A stretch of DNA of 64,000 bases, taken from the NCBI GenBank assembly GCA_965116445.1, contig OZ220688.1:2232001-2296000 (forward strand), written 5' to 3'. Shown in pieces: positions 26,201 through 32,837 of the stretch; the first letter of the stretch is position 1, and each line of letters begins with the position of its first letter. A model generated the notes under the pieces. The model was not told the origin of the DNA. It saw only the letters and a program-made list of their open reading frames with translations, and made no database searches. The DNA comes from Multivorans sp965116445 (lineage in GTDB: Bacteria; Acidobacteriota; Thermoanaerobaculia; Multivoradales; Multivoraceae). A program made the translations under genes and the position numbers.

Positions 26201-27036
26201 TGATGCCCCACAACGTCGTCGTCACGCGACCGGGAGCCCTGGAAGAAGTGGGGCGGGCCGCCGACGCCGAGGCGGAGCGCAATCCGGCCACGGCCGAAGC
26301 CTCGGGCTACGTTCCCAAGACGCCTCTCGTCCTGTTCAAGACCGGTCTGGTCCAGCCGGGCGGCACGGAGGTCCTGAGCTTCACCGCTCCGACTTCGCCC
26401 GGCCTCTACCCCTTCGTCTGCACCTTCCCCGGTCACTGGATCCTGATGAAGGGGACGATGCGAGTGGTCGACCGGCTCGACGGCACCGCCGTCACCCGCT
26501 ACGCCGCGCCGCGACTCGCTCCCGACGTGCCGCAGCGTGCTTTCGTCGCCGACTGGAGCTACGACATGCTGGAGACCGACGTCCGCGATCTGATGGCGGC
26601 TCCGCCCGCCGATCAGGAGCAACTCGACCACGGCCGGCGTCTCTTCATCGAGACCGGCTGTGCCACGTGCCACCAGCTCGGCGGCGCCGGCGGCGAGATC
26701 GGTCCCGCCCTGGACGACGTCTCCGGACGGTTGACCGCGCTCGACACGCTGCGGCACATCCTCGAACCCTCGGACGAGGTGGCAGAGGATTACCGCACGT
26801 TCCTGGTCGAGACACGCGACGGCCGCTTCATTTCCGGGCTACTCGCCTCCGCCGACGACCGATCCGTTCGCATCCGTTCCAACCCCCTGGACCCGAACCA
26901 CATCGAGACGATTCCGCGCGAGGACATCGAGAGTCTCGACGAGTCCTCGCTCTCCCCCATGCCGAGCGGTCTGCTCAGTACCCTTCAACCGTCCGAAGTC
27001 CAGGATCTGATCCGTTACGTCCTGAATCCGCCGTGA
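23272..27036 (+). CDS. PVC-type haem dehydrogenase with HEAT, cupredoxin and cytochrome c domains
   Basis: The 1254-residue exported protein has these domains in order: an unusual N-terminal extension (1-52) encoded by a hairpin repeat, then a hydrophobic signal segment ending FPAAAQ; a beta-propeller dehydrogenase domain (about 75-440; YEVSLFASEQDF, SYPFANPWGHIFDRWGQNF); HEAT-like helical repeats (about 450-900); a cupredoxin (about 955-1066) with type-1 copper ligands visible in MPHNVVV and FVCTFPGHWILMKG; and a cytochrome c with GCATCHQ at about 1130. It should oxidise a sugar or alcohol and pass electrons through copper and haem. ATG 23272 overlaps the SGNH stop; the following gene overlaps by GTGA. 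Confidence 0.88.
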   Translation: MNRAAAHLRHADAGQNPRGAPRHARTSPCARHRAHGWQAGAPSHGSLSEAQIAVGAVLTAALAVFPAAAQEVADEEPNRGGTARYEALDPAYALENLHVAEGYEVSLFASEQDFPIGNPVSMTFDSRGRLWVATMPSYPQRLPDEEPDDRIVILEDRDGDGRADHHTVFARGLHLPTGFELGDGGAYVAQQPNLMFIEDTDGDDVADRYEVILHGFGTEDSHHSISAFTWGPGGALYFQEGTFHHSQVETPYGPVRLVDAGVFRYKPNRFQLEVFVSYPFANPWGHIFDRWGQNFIADASGGANYFGAPITGNAPYPTKRRRMKVFTSIVRPTSGCEIVSSRHFPDEAQGNFLVNNTIGFQGIKQHRVIEEDSGFTSEEVEPLLYSTDINFRPVDLQFAPDGSLYVVDWFNPLIGHMQYSLRDERRDHDHGRVWRLRHKSRPLLEPPDIAGASTPELVRLLESTEDRTRYRVRRELRERPRSEVLAALGAWLEELDDRGRGGADAADVDPDPELEHHRLEALWLYQNLNVVEPELLNRMLDSPEPRARAAATRVARFWRRELDDPLALLATQVEDSFPRTRLEALLGLSYLESEPAALASLEVINYRTDYYLDYVLGETVDTLEDWWLPALESEREPPLLDTLSPSQAYYLLSRLATRKLERLPSHPLTDRAVIHRADAGMERQRQALANLIAGTSRSGSPTPAVLLVGELQRLDAVQPPEPETVDRIVLHLLEQDAAALGASRRELQDLASGATRREVRSGAIAALIAATGDASRGSVLPRRPTPDQLIDWLHGVDQLPPAVRGDAYAPVSSLFDDRGGPDRQRVLEAAARTLSGITANAGRSFERLAGLATDPAIGLAALEGLGELTAEAPDAWPAAGGEEALAAPIVEALESADARELTSPRFRRIHDLGLRVADRLIERTGGESFGDLREEIVNLGPAIVTLRPIPHQMLFDLEEFTVRAGGPVEITFENIDVMPHNVVVTRPGALEEVGRAADAEAERNPATAEASGYVPKTPLVLFKTGLVQPGGTEVLSFTAPTSPGLYPFVCTFPGHWILMKGTMRVVDRLDGTAVTRYAAPRLAPDVPQRAFVADWSYDMLETDVRDLMAAPPADQEQLDHGRRLFIETGCATCHQLGGAGGEIGPALDDVSGRLTALDTLRHILEPSDEVAEDYRTFLVETRDGRFISGLLASADDRSVRIRSNPLDPNHIETIPREDIESLDESSLSPMPSGLLSTLQPSEVQDLIRYVLNPP
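23308..23400 (-). repeat. Dispersed hairpin repeat, copy 2, with three-way junction
   Basis: On the minus strand it begins ACTGGGTGC, then GCCGGCC. The outer stem (23385-23391 with 23308-23314) encloses two perfect hairpins: an 11-bp stem with loop TCAT (23353-23363/23368-23378) and a 10-bp stem with loop CCC (23321-23330/23334-23343). The whole element is read through in frame inside the 5' end of the haem dehydrogenase gene. Confidence 0.65.
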
Positions 27037-29588
27037 TCCGCAAGTGCAGCCGGCTACCCGTCTTCCTCCTGTCCGCTACGGCAGCGGCCGGCGCGCCGGC
27101 GGCGGCCCAGCACGGCGCCGTCGGCGGCGAGTGGCGGGAGTACGGCGGCGATGCCGGCGGCACGAAGTACGCCCCGCTCGGCCAGATCCACCGCGGAAAC
27201 GTCGGCGACCTGAGTGTCCGCTGGCGCTGGGAATCGCCCGACAACGCGATCGCGGACCCCGACGCCGGTCTCGACAACGTCGCTTTCGAATCGACACCAC
27301 TGATGAAGGACGGCGTCCTCTACACCAGCACCTCCTTCAGCCAGGCGGCCGCCATCGACGCCTCGACCGGCGAGGAACTCTGGGTCCACGACCCAAGGAG
27401 CTACGACTCGGGGCGCCCTCCGAACAACGGCTTTCTCCACCGCGGACTCGCCTGGTGGACGGACGGCGAAACGGAGACGGTCTATCTGGCCACCGGTGAC
27501 GCCCGCCTGATCGCGCTCGATCCCGCGACCGGCACCCCCCGGCAAAATTTCGGCAACCGCGGCACCGTCGACCTTACGGCCGGCATCCGTTCGCTCAACA
27601 ACCGCTCCGACCAGTACGGACACACCTCGCCGCCGACCGTGGTCGGCGACGTGGTCGTCATCGGCTCGTCGGTCATGGACTGGGCGCCTCAGCCGGAGTG
27701 GCCGCCCGGCGACGTCCGCGGTTACCACGCCCGTACCGGCAAGCTGCTGTGGACCTTCCATACCGTGCCCCGCCGCGGCCAGTTCGGCTACTCGACCTGG
27801 GAGAACGGCTCCGCCGAACGGGTCGGCGGCGCCAACGTCTGGGCGCCGATGACCGCCGACCTGGAACTCGGCTACGTCTACCTGCCGGTCAGCGCTCCGT
27901 CGAACCACTTCTACGGCGGCCACCGCAAGGGCGACAACCTGTTCGCGAACAGCATCGTCTGTCTCGACGCGAGGACCGGTCGCCGCGTCTGGCACTACCA
28001 GATCGTCCACCACGACATCTGGGACTTCGACCTCCCGGCGCCGCCCAACCTTGTCGACATCACGGTCGGCGGGAGGGAGATCCCGGCGGTCGCGCAGGTC
28101 ACCAAGCAGGGTTGGGTCTTCGTGTTCGACCGGCGAAACGGCAGGCCGGTGTGGCCGATCCATGAGGTACCGGTCCCCCAGTCGTCAGTCCCCGGCGAGC
28201 GAACCGCGCTGACCCAACCGCGGCCGACGAAGCCGCCGCCCTTCGACCGGCTGGGAATCGAGCGGGAAGACCTGGGCGACGGCGCCGAGGCGGTGCTCGC
28301 CGACGTCGACTGGGGGCCGATCTACACGCCGCCGTCCACTCGCGGCGCGGTGATCTCACCCGGGCTGGGGGGCGGCGCGAACTGGGGCGGGGCCGCCTTT
28401 GATCCGACCCGATCGAGGCTGTTCGTCCCGGTCCAGGGGGTCGTCCCCTTCCTCATCCGCCTCTATCGGACCGCCCTCCCCGAGTACTACCTGTACGAAT
28501 CGGGCATCCTGACCGCCTCCGGCAACCGTTATCTGCTGAAGCCGCCCTGGGGTCACGTCACCGCCTACGACCTCGACCGCGGCGAAATCCTCTGGCAGCG
28601 GGCCAATGACGGCCTTAACGGCTACGCCGGAACCCCGTCCCTGCTCGCCACCCAGGACCTGGTCTTCTACGCCAACCGGTCCCGACCCCTGCTGACCGTC
28701 CTCGACCCCGCAAACGGCGATGTACTCCGCACGATCCCGCTACCGGCGGCAGCCTCGGGCGCCCCGATGAGCTACACCGCGGAGGGCCGCCAATACGTCG
28801 TTGTCGCGGTCGGCGCGGGCCCGTTCGACGCCGAACTCGTCGCTTTGTCGCTCGCCTCCGACCTGCCCGAGCAGCGGCCCGGCAGGCTGGGCTTCGCCCT
28901 GCCGTCCGTGACGGCCCGGGAGTCGGACGGCGAGATCACACTGAGCGTGGTTCGCGCCGGCGGCAACGACGGCGCGGTCGCCGCCCTTGTGCGGACCTCG
29001 GGCGGCTCCGCCACAGCGCGGGCCGACTACGAACCGGTCGCCCGCACCCTCGCCTGGGGCCACGGCGATTCGGCCCCCCGGACGTTCACGCTCCGGCTGC
29101 TCGAGGACGGCGTCGCCGGCGAAGGGGTGGAGACGATCGAGCTCGAACTCCACGACCCGCGCGGCGGCGCGACCCTCGACGAACGCCGCATGGTCGTCAC
29201 GATCGACGAGGCCGACACCGGCCCGGCCGAGCCGATCGAGCGGTGTGTCGCCGACGCCACGACCTTGTGCCTGAACGGAGATCGCTTCCGGGCGCGCGTC
29301 CGCTACGCGACCGACAAGGGCGAAACCGGCCTCGGCAACGGCGTCCTCCTGACCGAAGACACCGGCTACTTCAGCTTCTTTGACGCCTCAAACGTCGAGA
29401 TCGTGGTGAAAGTTCTCGACGGTTGCGCGGCAAACGGCAAGTACTGGCTCTACGCCACGGGCCTCACCGATCTCGACGTGGAACTCGAGGTGGCCGACCC
29501 GGTCACTCAAACCCGCCACGCCTACACGAGTCCGCCCGGAGAGGCGTTCCTGCCCGTCGCCGATACGAAGGCGTTCGACTGCCGGTAG
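27033..29588 (+). CDS. PQQ-dependent (quinoprotein) dehydrogenase with Calx-beta and C-terminal domain
   Basis: The 851-residue product has a signal peptide (about residues 1-25), a PQQ eight-bladed propeller (about 30-615; YGGDAGGTKYAPLGQI, DWAPQPEWPPGDVRG, VHHDIWDFDLPAPPNLVD), a Calx-beta-like domain (about 620-730) and a C-terminal beta domain (740-851; TLCLNGDRFRARVRY, VVKVLDGCAANGKYWLYATG). It would oxidise sugars or alcohols in the periplasm. The GTG start overlaps the stop of the haem/copper protein (GTGA), so that protein is a likely electron acceptor (inference). The C-terminal domain is of a type I associate with Acidobacteriota secreted proteins. Confidence 0.88.
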   Translation: MIRKCSRLPVFLLSATAAAGAPAAAQHGAVGGEWREYGGDAGGTKYAPLGQIHRGNVGDLSVRWRWESPDNAIADPDAGLDNVAFESTPLMKDGVLYTSTSFSQAAAIDASTGEELWVHDPRSYDSGRPPNNGFLHRGLAWWTDGETETVYLATGDARLIALDPATGTPRQNFGNRGTVDLTAGIRSLNNRSDQYGHTSPPTVVGDVVVIGSSVMDWAPQPEWPPGDVRGYHARTGKLLWTFHTVPRRGQFGYSTWENGSAERVGGANVWAPMTADLELGYVYLPVSAPSNHFYGGHRKGDNLFANSIVCLDARTGRRVWHYQIVHHDIWDFDLPAPPNLVDITVGGREIPAVAQVTKQGWVFVFDRRNGRPVWPIHEVPVPQSSVPGERTALTQPRPTKPPPFDRLGIEREDLGDGAEAVLADVDWGPIYTPPSTRGAVISPGLGGGANWGGAAFDPTRSRLFVPVQGVVPFLIRLYRTALPEYYLYESGILTASGNRYLLKPPWGHVTAYDLDRGEILWQRANDGLNGYAGTPSLLATQDLVFYANRSRPLLTVLDPANGDVLRTIPLPAAASGAPMSYTAEGRQYVVVAVGAGPFDAELVALSLASDLPEQRPGRLGFALPSVTARESDGEITLSVVRAGGNDGAVAALVRTSGGSATARADYEPVARTLAWGHGDSAPRTFTLRLLEDGVAGEGVETIELELHDPRGGATLDERRMVVTIDEADTGPAEPIERCVADATTLCLNGDRFRARVRYATDKGETGLGNGVLLTEDTGYFSFFDASNVEIVVKVLDGCAANGKYWLYATGLTDLDVELEVADPVTQTRHAYTSPPGEAFLPVADTKAFDCR

Positions 29589-29607
29589 AGCCAGCAAGCG
29601 ACCAGCG

Positions 29608-30975
29608 CTACCGTGGCGGTAACTGGCCCAGACGGTCGAACGCCTCCATCTGGACCTTGGCCTCTTCGCTTCGCCCCAGGGCATCGAGCACCCGGGCGTA
29701 GTTGAATCGGAGCGGGGCGTTGCCGTCGAGCCCCAGCTCGAGTGCCCGCTCCATCCGCTCGGCCGCTTCGCCGAAGCGGCCGGCTTCGGCGGCGATCATG
29801 CCGAGGAGGGCGTGGGCCTCGCCGAGGTCGGGATCGAGGGCCACAGCCCGCTCAAGCGCGGTCGCGGCGTCCTGGGTGCGCCCGCCGGTGTGCAGGAACA
29901 TCCCCTCCAGGTAGTGGTGCTCGACCCGGTCGGGTTCGAGCTGCCGCGCCGCGGTAACGCTGGCCACCGCTTCGCCTGTGCGGCCCATCGAGAACAGCAC
30001 CTTGGCCCGTAGCGAGTGAACGTCCGCGGCCCGCGAATCGTCCGGGCCTACCGGCAGACCGGCCAAGTGCTCGAACGCGGCTTCGAGGTCGCCCGCCGCC
30101 GCCAGCCGTTGCGCCTCCGACAGGGCCGAGGTCGCCTCGGCGGAAGCCGTGCTCTCGACCTCCGCGGCGCGTTCCCGTGCCTCCTGCAGCGATCGGTAGC
30201 GCTGGAGCGCGGCTTCGGCCCCCTCTCGATCGCCAGCGGCGGCAAGCGTGCGTCCAAGGCGATAGGCCACTTCCGGTTCGTCCGGCGCGAGATCCGCGGC
30301 GGCATGCAGATGTTCCAGCGCTTCCGGGTAGCGGCCTCCGGCCACAAGAACGTCCGCCGCTTCCAGGTGGACAACGACCGCGTCGCCGACTCCGTTGCGG
30401 AGGGCGCCCTGGAGATAGTCCAGAGCCTCCCCGCGCCGTTCCGGGTTGCGGGCCAGGGCGAGACCGCGGGCGAGCTCGAGACCGGGGCTCGCCAGGCGCT
30501 TCGCTCGAGCGGCGTCGACCGCCGCCAGCGCGTCGTCGGCCAGACCGTCGGCGAGCCGAAGCAGGGCCAACTGCTCGTAGATCTCGGCGTCCCCGATCCG
30601 CCGAGCCACCGCCTCCTCCAGCAGCCGGATCGCCTCGCCGGTGCGGTCGAGATCGCGAAGCAGCAGCGCCGGAACCAGGTAGGCCGACGCGGCATCGACG
30701 ATGGCCGGGGTCTCGACGACGCCAGGGTCGTCCGGCAGCAGCGACCGTGAGCGGGCGAAGGCGGCCAGCGCATCGTCTGTACGGCCGAGGGTCGTCAGTG
30801 CACCGGCAACCGCCAGTGCCGGCCCAAACTCCGCGGGCGCCCGCTCCATTGCCGCACGCGCCCGCGCCAGAGCCTCGACCGGATCGTCCGGCGCCGACTC
30901 AAGCTGGGCCGGAACGGTCTGGCCCGGAACAACCGCGGCAATGGCGACCAGCAGGAAGACAGCGAAGCCGGACAC
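29608..30975 (-). CDS. Exported tetratricopeptide-repeat protein
   Basis: The 455-residue product has a signal peptide (starting MSGFAVFLLVAIAAVVPGQ from a GTG) and about ten TPR units, for example PELGEAHALL-type helices, GRTDDALAAFARSRSLLPDDP, GRTGEAVASVTAARQLEPD and GRFGEAAERMERALELG. No catalytic domain is present, so it is likely a periplasmic scaffold. It is convergent with the PQQ dehydrogenase gene, 19 bases apart. Confidence 0.8.
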   Translation of the reverse strand: MSGFAVFLLVAIAAVVPGQTVPAQLESAPDDPVEALARARAAMERAPAEFGPALAVAGALTTLGRTDDALAAFARSRSLLPDDPGVVETPAIVDAASAYLVPALLLRDLDRTGEAIRLLEEAVARRIGDAEIYEQLALLRLADGLADDALAAVDAARAKRLASPGLELARGLALARNPERRGEALDYLQGALRNGVGDAVVVHLEAADVLVAGGRYPEALEHLHAAADLAPDEPEVAYRLGRTLAAAGDREGAEAALQRYRSLQEARERAAEVESTASAEATSALSEAQRLAAAGDLEAAFEHLAGLPVGPDDSRAADVHSLRAKVLFSMGRTGEAVASVTAARQLEPDRVEHHYLEGMFLHTGGRTQDAATALERAVALDPDLGEAHALLGMIAAEAGRFGEAAERMERALELGLDGNAPLRFNYARVLDALGRSEEAKVQMEAFDRLGQLPPR

Positions 30976-30993
30976 GGGCGGTCAGCGTAACAG

Positions 30994-31107
30994 TCACTCC
31001 GCGGCGAACAGGGCCCTCAGGGCCGCTTCGAGCGTCTCTCCGCGCGCGTCCAGAGCGACCAGCCGGCCGCTCCGATCGAACAAGCAGCGACCGCAAAAGG
31101 GCGCGGG
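30994..31107 (-). pseudogene. Possible 3' remnant of an unidentified gene
   Basis: Between the TPR and VOC genes, one minus-strand frame reads PAPFCGRCLFDRSGRLVALD then an amphipathic ETLEAALRALFAAE before TGA. Codons end mostly in G/C and the sequence looks like a protein C terminus, but there is no start or upstream body because the VOC gene occupies that side. It may be a deletion scar or chance. Confidence 0.25.
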
Positions 31108-31109
31108 AG

Positions 31110-31484
31110 TCAGCCCTGGCCCATCTTGAAGAAGCAGAGCTTGTTGCCGTCCAGATCCCGGACGTAGGCGCCGTAGAACGTAGGCACCCGCGTTCCGGGC
31201 GCGCCCTCGTCGGTGCCGCCCAGCTCGATCGCCTTGGCGTACAGCTTGTCGACGTTCTCCTCCGAACCCGCAGGAATCGCGACCATGTTGCCGTTGCCCG
31301 GCGTCGGCGCCTGCTTGTCGTAGGGGATGCAGACGGCGAGCATCGCCTGTCCCGGCCCCGTGCCGTAGAACTGGATCCGGTCCATGCCGAACATGCGGGC
31401 CGCTCCCAGTTCGCCCAGCAGCGCGTCGTAGAAGGCCATCGCCCGGTCCATGTCGTTCACACCGATCGTGCAGTATCCCAGCAT
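31110..31484 (-). CDS. VOC-family (glyoxalase/bleomycin resistance-like) protein
   Basis: The 124-residue product is a single VOC domain: MLGYCTIGVNDMDRAMAFYD, a central region with VAIPAGSEENVDKLYAKAIELGG, and the end FYGAYVRDLDGNKLCFFK. Proteins of this kind act as dimers on metals or small ligands (glyoxalase, dioxygenase, resistance). The start ATG 31484 is preceded by AAGGAGC; the longer frame is not supported. The metal ligands are not clear enough to name a reaction. Confidence 0.8.
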   Translation of the reverse strand: MLGYCTIGVNDMDRAMAFYDALLGELGAARMFGMDRIQFYGTGPGQAMLAVCIPYDKQAPTPGNGNMVAIPAGSEENVDKLYAKAIELGGTDEGAPGTRVPTFYGAYVRDLDGNKLCFFKMGQG

Positions 31485-31588
31485 TTCAAGCTCCTTGTGT
31501 CTGAACGCTTCGCCGCGATCAGCCGCAGCGGGCGCGGCGGAACATAGCAGCCCGGCTGAGCCGGCGGAGTGGAGCGAGGGCCGGAGAG

Positions 31589-31615
31589 GCCGGCCAGAAG
31601 GCCGGCGCACCCAGT
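31589..31615 (-). repeat. Dispersed hairpin repeat, copy 3
   Basis: On the minus strand: ACTGGGTGC then a perfect 7-bp stem GCCGGCC with 4-base loop TTCT. It lies between the DUF4340 gene and the VOC gene. Confidence 0.65.
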
Positions 31616-31633
31616 GGCGGATACCGGGCGGGC

Positions 31634-32695
31634 TCAGCTCTCTTCGTCGCCGCCGACGTCTTCGATCAGGTCCGCGCGGCGCAGGTCGAGCTTCTCGCCG
31701 GTGAAGCTGTCCAGCTTGTAGACCCAGGAGCCGTGGTAGTCGTTGAACTCCTGCATCTCCTCCGCCCGGTTCAGGATGTCCGCCTTCTCCTGGAGCTCCT
31801 CGTCCGGCGTGTCCCGCTCGATCTCCACCTGCTGCACGGTGTGGTAGCCGCCGATGCGAATGTAGCGATCGTCTTCCCTTGCCGCGACGGAGACGAGATA
31901 GCCGGATCCGTCCTCCAACTCGTAGCGGAACTCGTCGGTGAACAACAGATCCGCCACCTCTTCCGCATCGGCGAGGAAGACCTCGGAGAACCGTAGCCGG
32001 GAAAGGAAGCTCTTCACTCTGCCGACCTCGCTCGTCTTCTCCTGCTTGCCCGCCCGTACACTCTCAAGCGCCATCACGGCGCCCTCCTCGTCGCCGGTGC
32101 TGAAGGTGAAGTCGGGGCCGTCGATCCGCACGACGTCGCTGCCCGAGACGTCGACGATTTCCTTCTGCAGGAACTGGTCGGCGGTGCTGTCGATCAGCAC
32201 CGTCGCGTCGGTCAGGAAGATCGGGTTCTCTTCGCCGTCGAGGCGCCGCACGTAGTTGCCGCTGCCGCCCTCGAACCGATTTCCTACGCGCAGGCGCACC
32301 ATGTCGTTTCCGGCAGCGTTCCCAAGGGCCACCTCGACCGTGTCCTCGCCGGGCGGTTCGATGCCGAGCTCCGCCGCGAGGCTCTCGCTCGCGCCGACCT
32401 CCTTCGCGAGTTCGATGTCGAGCAGGCTGCGCACCAGGCGATTGACGCCTTCGTTGCGGGCCCGGTAGTCGTGGGACTCCTCGACCACGTAGATGTCGCC
32501 CTGCCGGCTCAGGGTGACCTGCTCCCCGCCCTGGACGATCTCCACCCGGGCAATCTCGTCCGGATTCAGGTTGGGCAGGAACTTCTGTCCGCGCTCGAAA
32601 CGCTCGGCGCGGGAGACGCTGTTCCAGTAGCTGAAGACGGAAAGGGCCAGCAGCGCCACCGCCGCCGCCACGAGCCTCTTGTTCACCTGACTCAT
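31634..32695 (-). CDS. DUF4340 protein of a GldG-type ABC system
   Basis: The 353-residue product has one N-terminal membrane segment (MSQVNKRLVAAAVALLALSVFSYW) and a large extracytoplasmic part typical of DUF4340 (IARVEIVQGGEQVTLSRQG, YRARNEGVNRLVRSLLDIE). Genes of this family regularly follow gldA/F/G-like ABC genes, as here. ATG 32695 is chosen; the longer frame runs through hairpin repeat copy 4. Likely a periplasmic accessory of the transporter; the biochemical role is unknown. Confidence 0.8.
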   Translation of the reverse strand: MSQVNKRLVAAAVALLALSVFSYWNSVSRAERFERGQKFLPNLNPDEIARVEIVQGGEQVTLSRQGDIYVVEESHDYRARNEGVNRLVRSLLDIELAKEVGASESLAAELGIEPPGEDTVEVALGNAAGNDMVRLRVGNRFEGGSGNYVRRLDGEENPIFLTDATVLIDSTADQFLQKEIVDVSGSDVVRIDGPDFTFSTGDEEGAVMALESVRAGKQEKTSEVGRVKSFLSRLRFSEVFLADAEEVADLLFTDEFRYELEDGSGYLVSVAAREDDRYIRIGGYHTVQQVEIERDTPDEELQEKADILNRAEEMQEFNDYHGSWVYKLDSFTGEKLDLRRADLIEDVGGDEES

Positions 32696-32735
32696 GCCGA
32701 TATCTCCCAATCGTAAAGGCATGGAACTGGCCGCG

Positions 32736-32810
32736 ACTGGGTGCGCCGGCGTCCACGCCGGCTGCCGCCGCAGGCGGCCAAACAGCCGCGCCGGCCGCAA
32801 GGCCGGCTCC
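32736..32810 (+). repeat. Dispersed hairpin repeat, copy 4
   Basis: ACTGGGTGC, then GCCGGCG-TCCA-CGCCGGC (32745-32762), then GCCGCC/GGCGGC and GCCGGCC-GCAA-GGCCGGC hairpins. It is nearly the same as copy 1 over about 70 bases and lies between the gldG-like and DUF4340 genes. Confidence 0.7.
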
Positions 32811-32837
32811 TGTTCGCGGCCAGTTTCATGCGAACCC

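Noticed and set aside
23293..26757. An 1154-codon minus-strand open frame
   Set aside because: Antisense to the haem/copper protein gene, which carries all recognisable domains. Long antisense frames are expected when third codon positions are mostly G or C.
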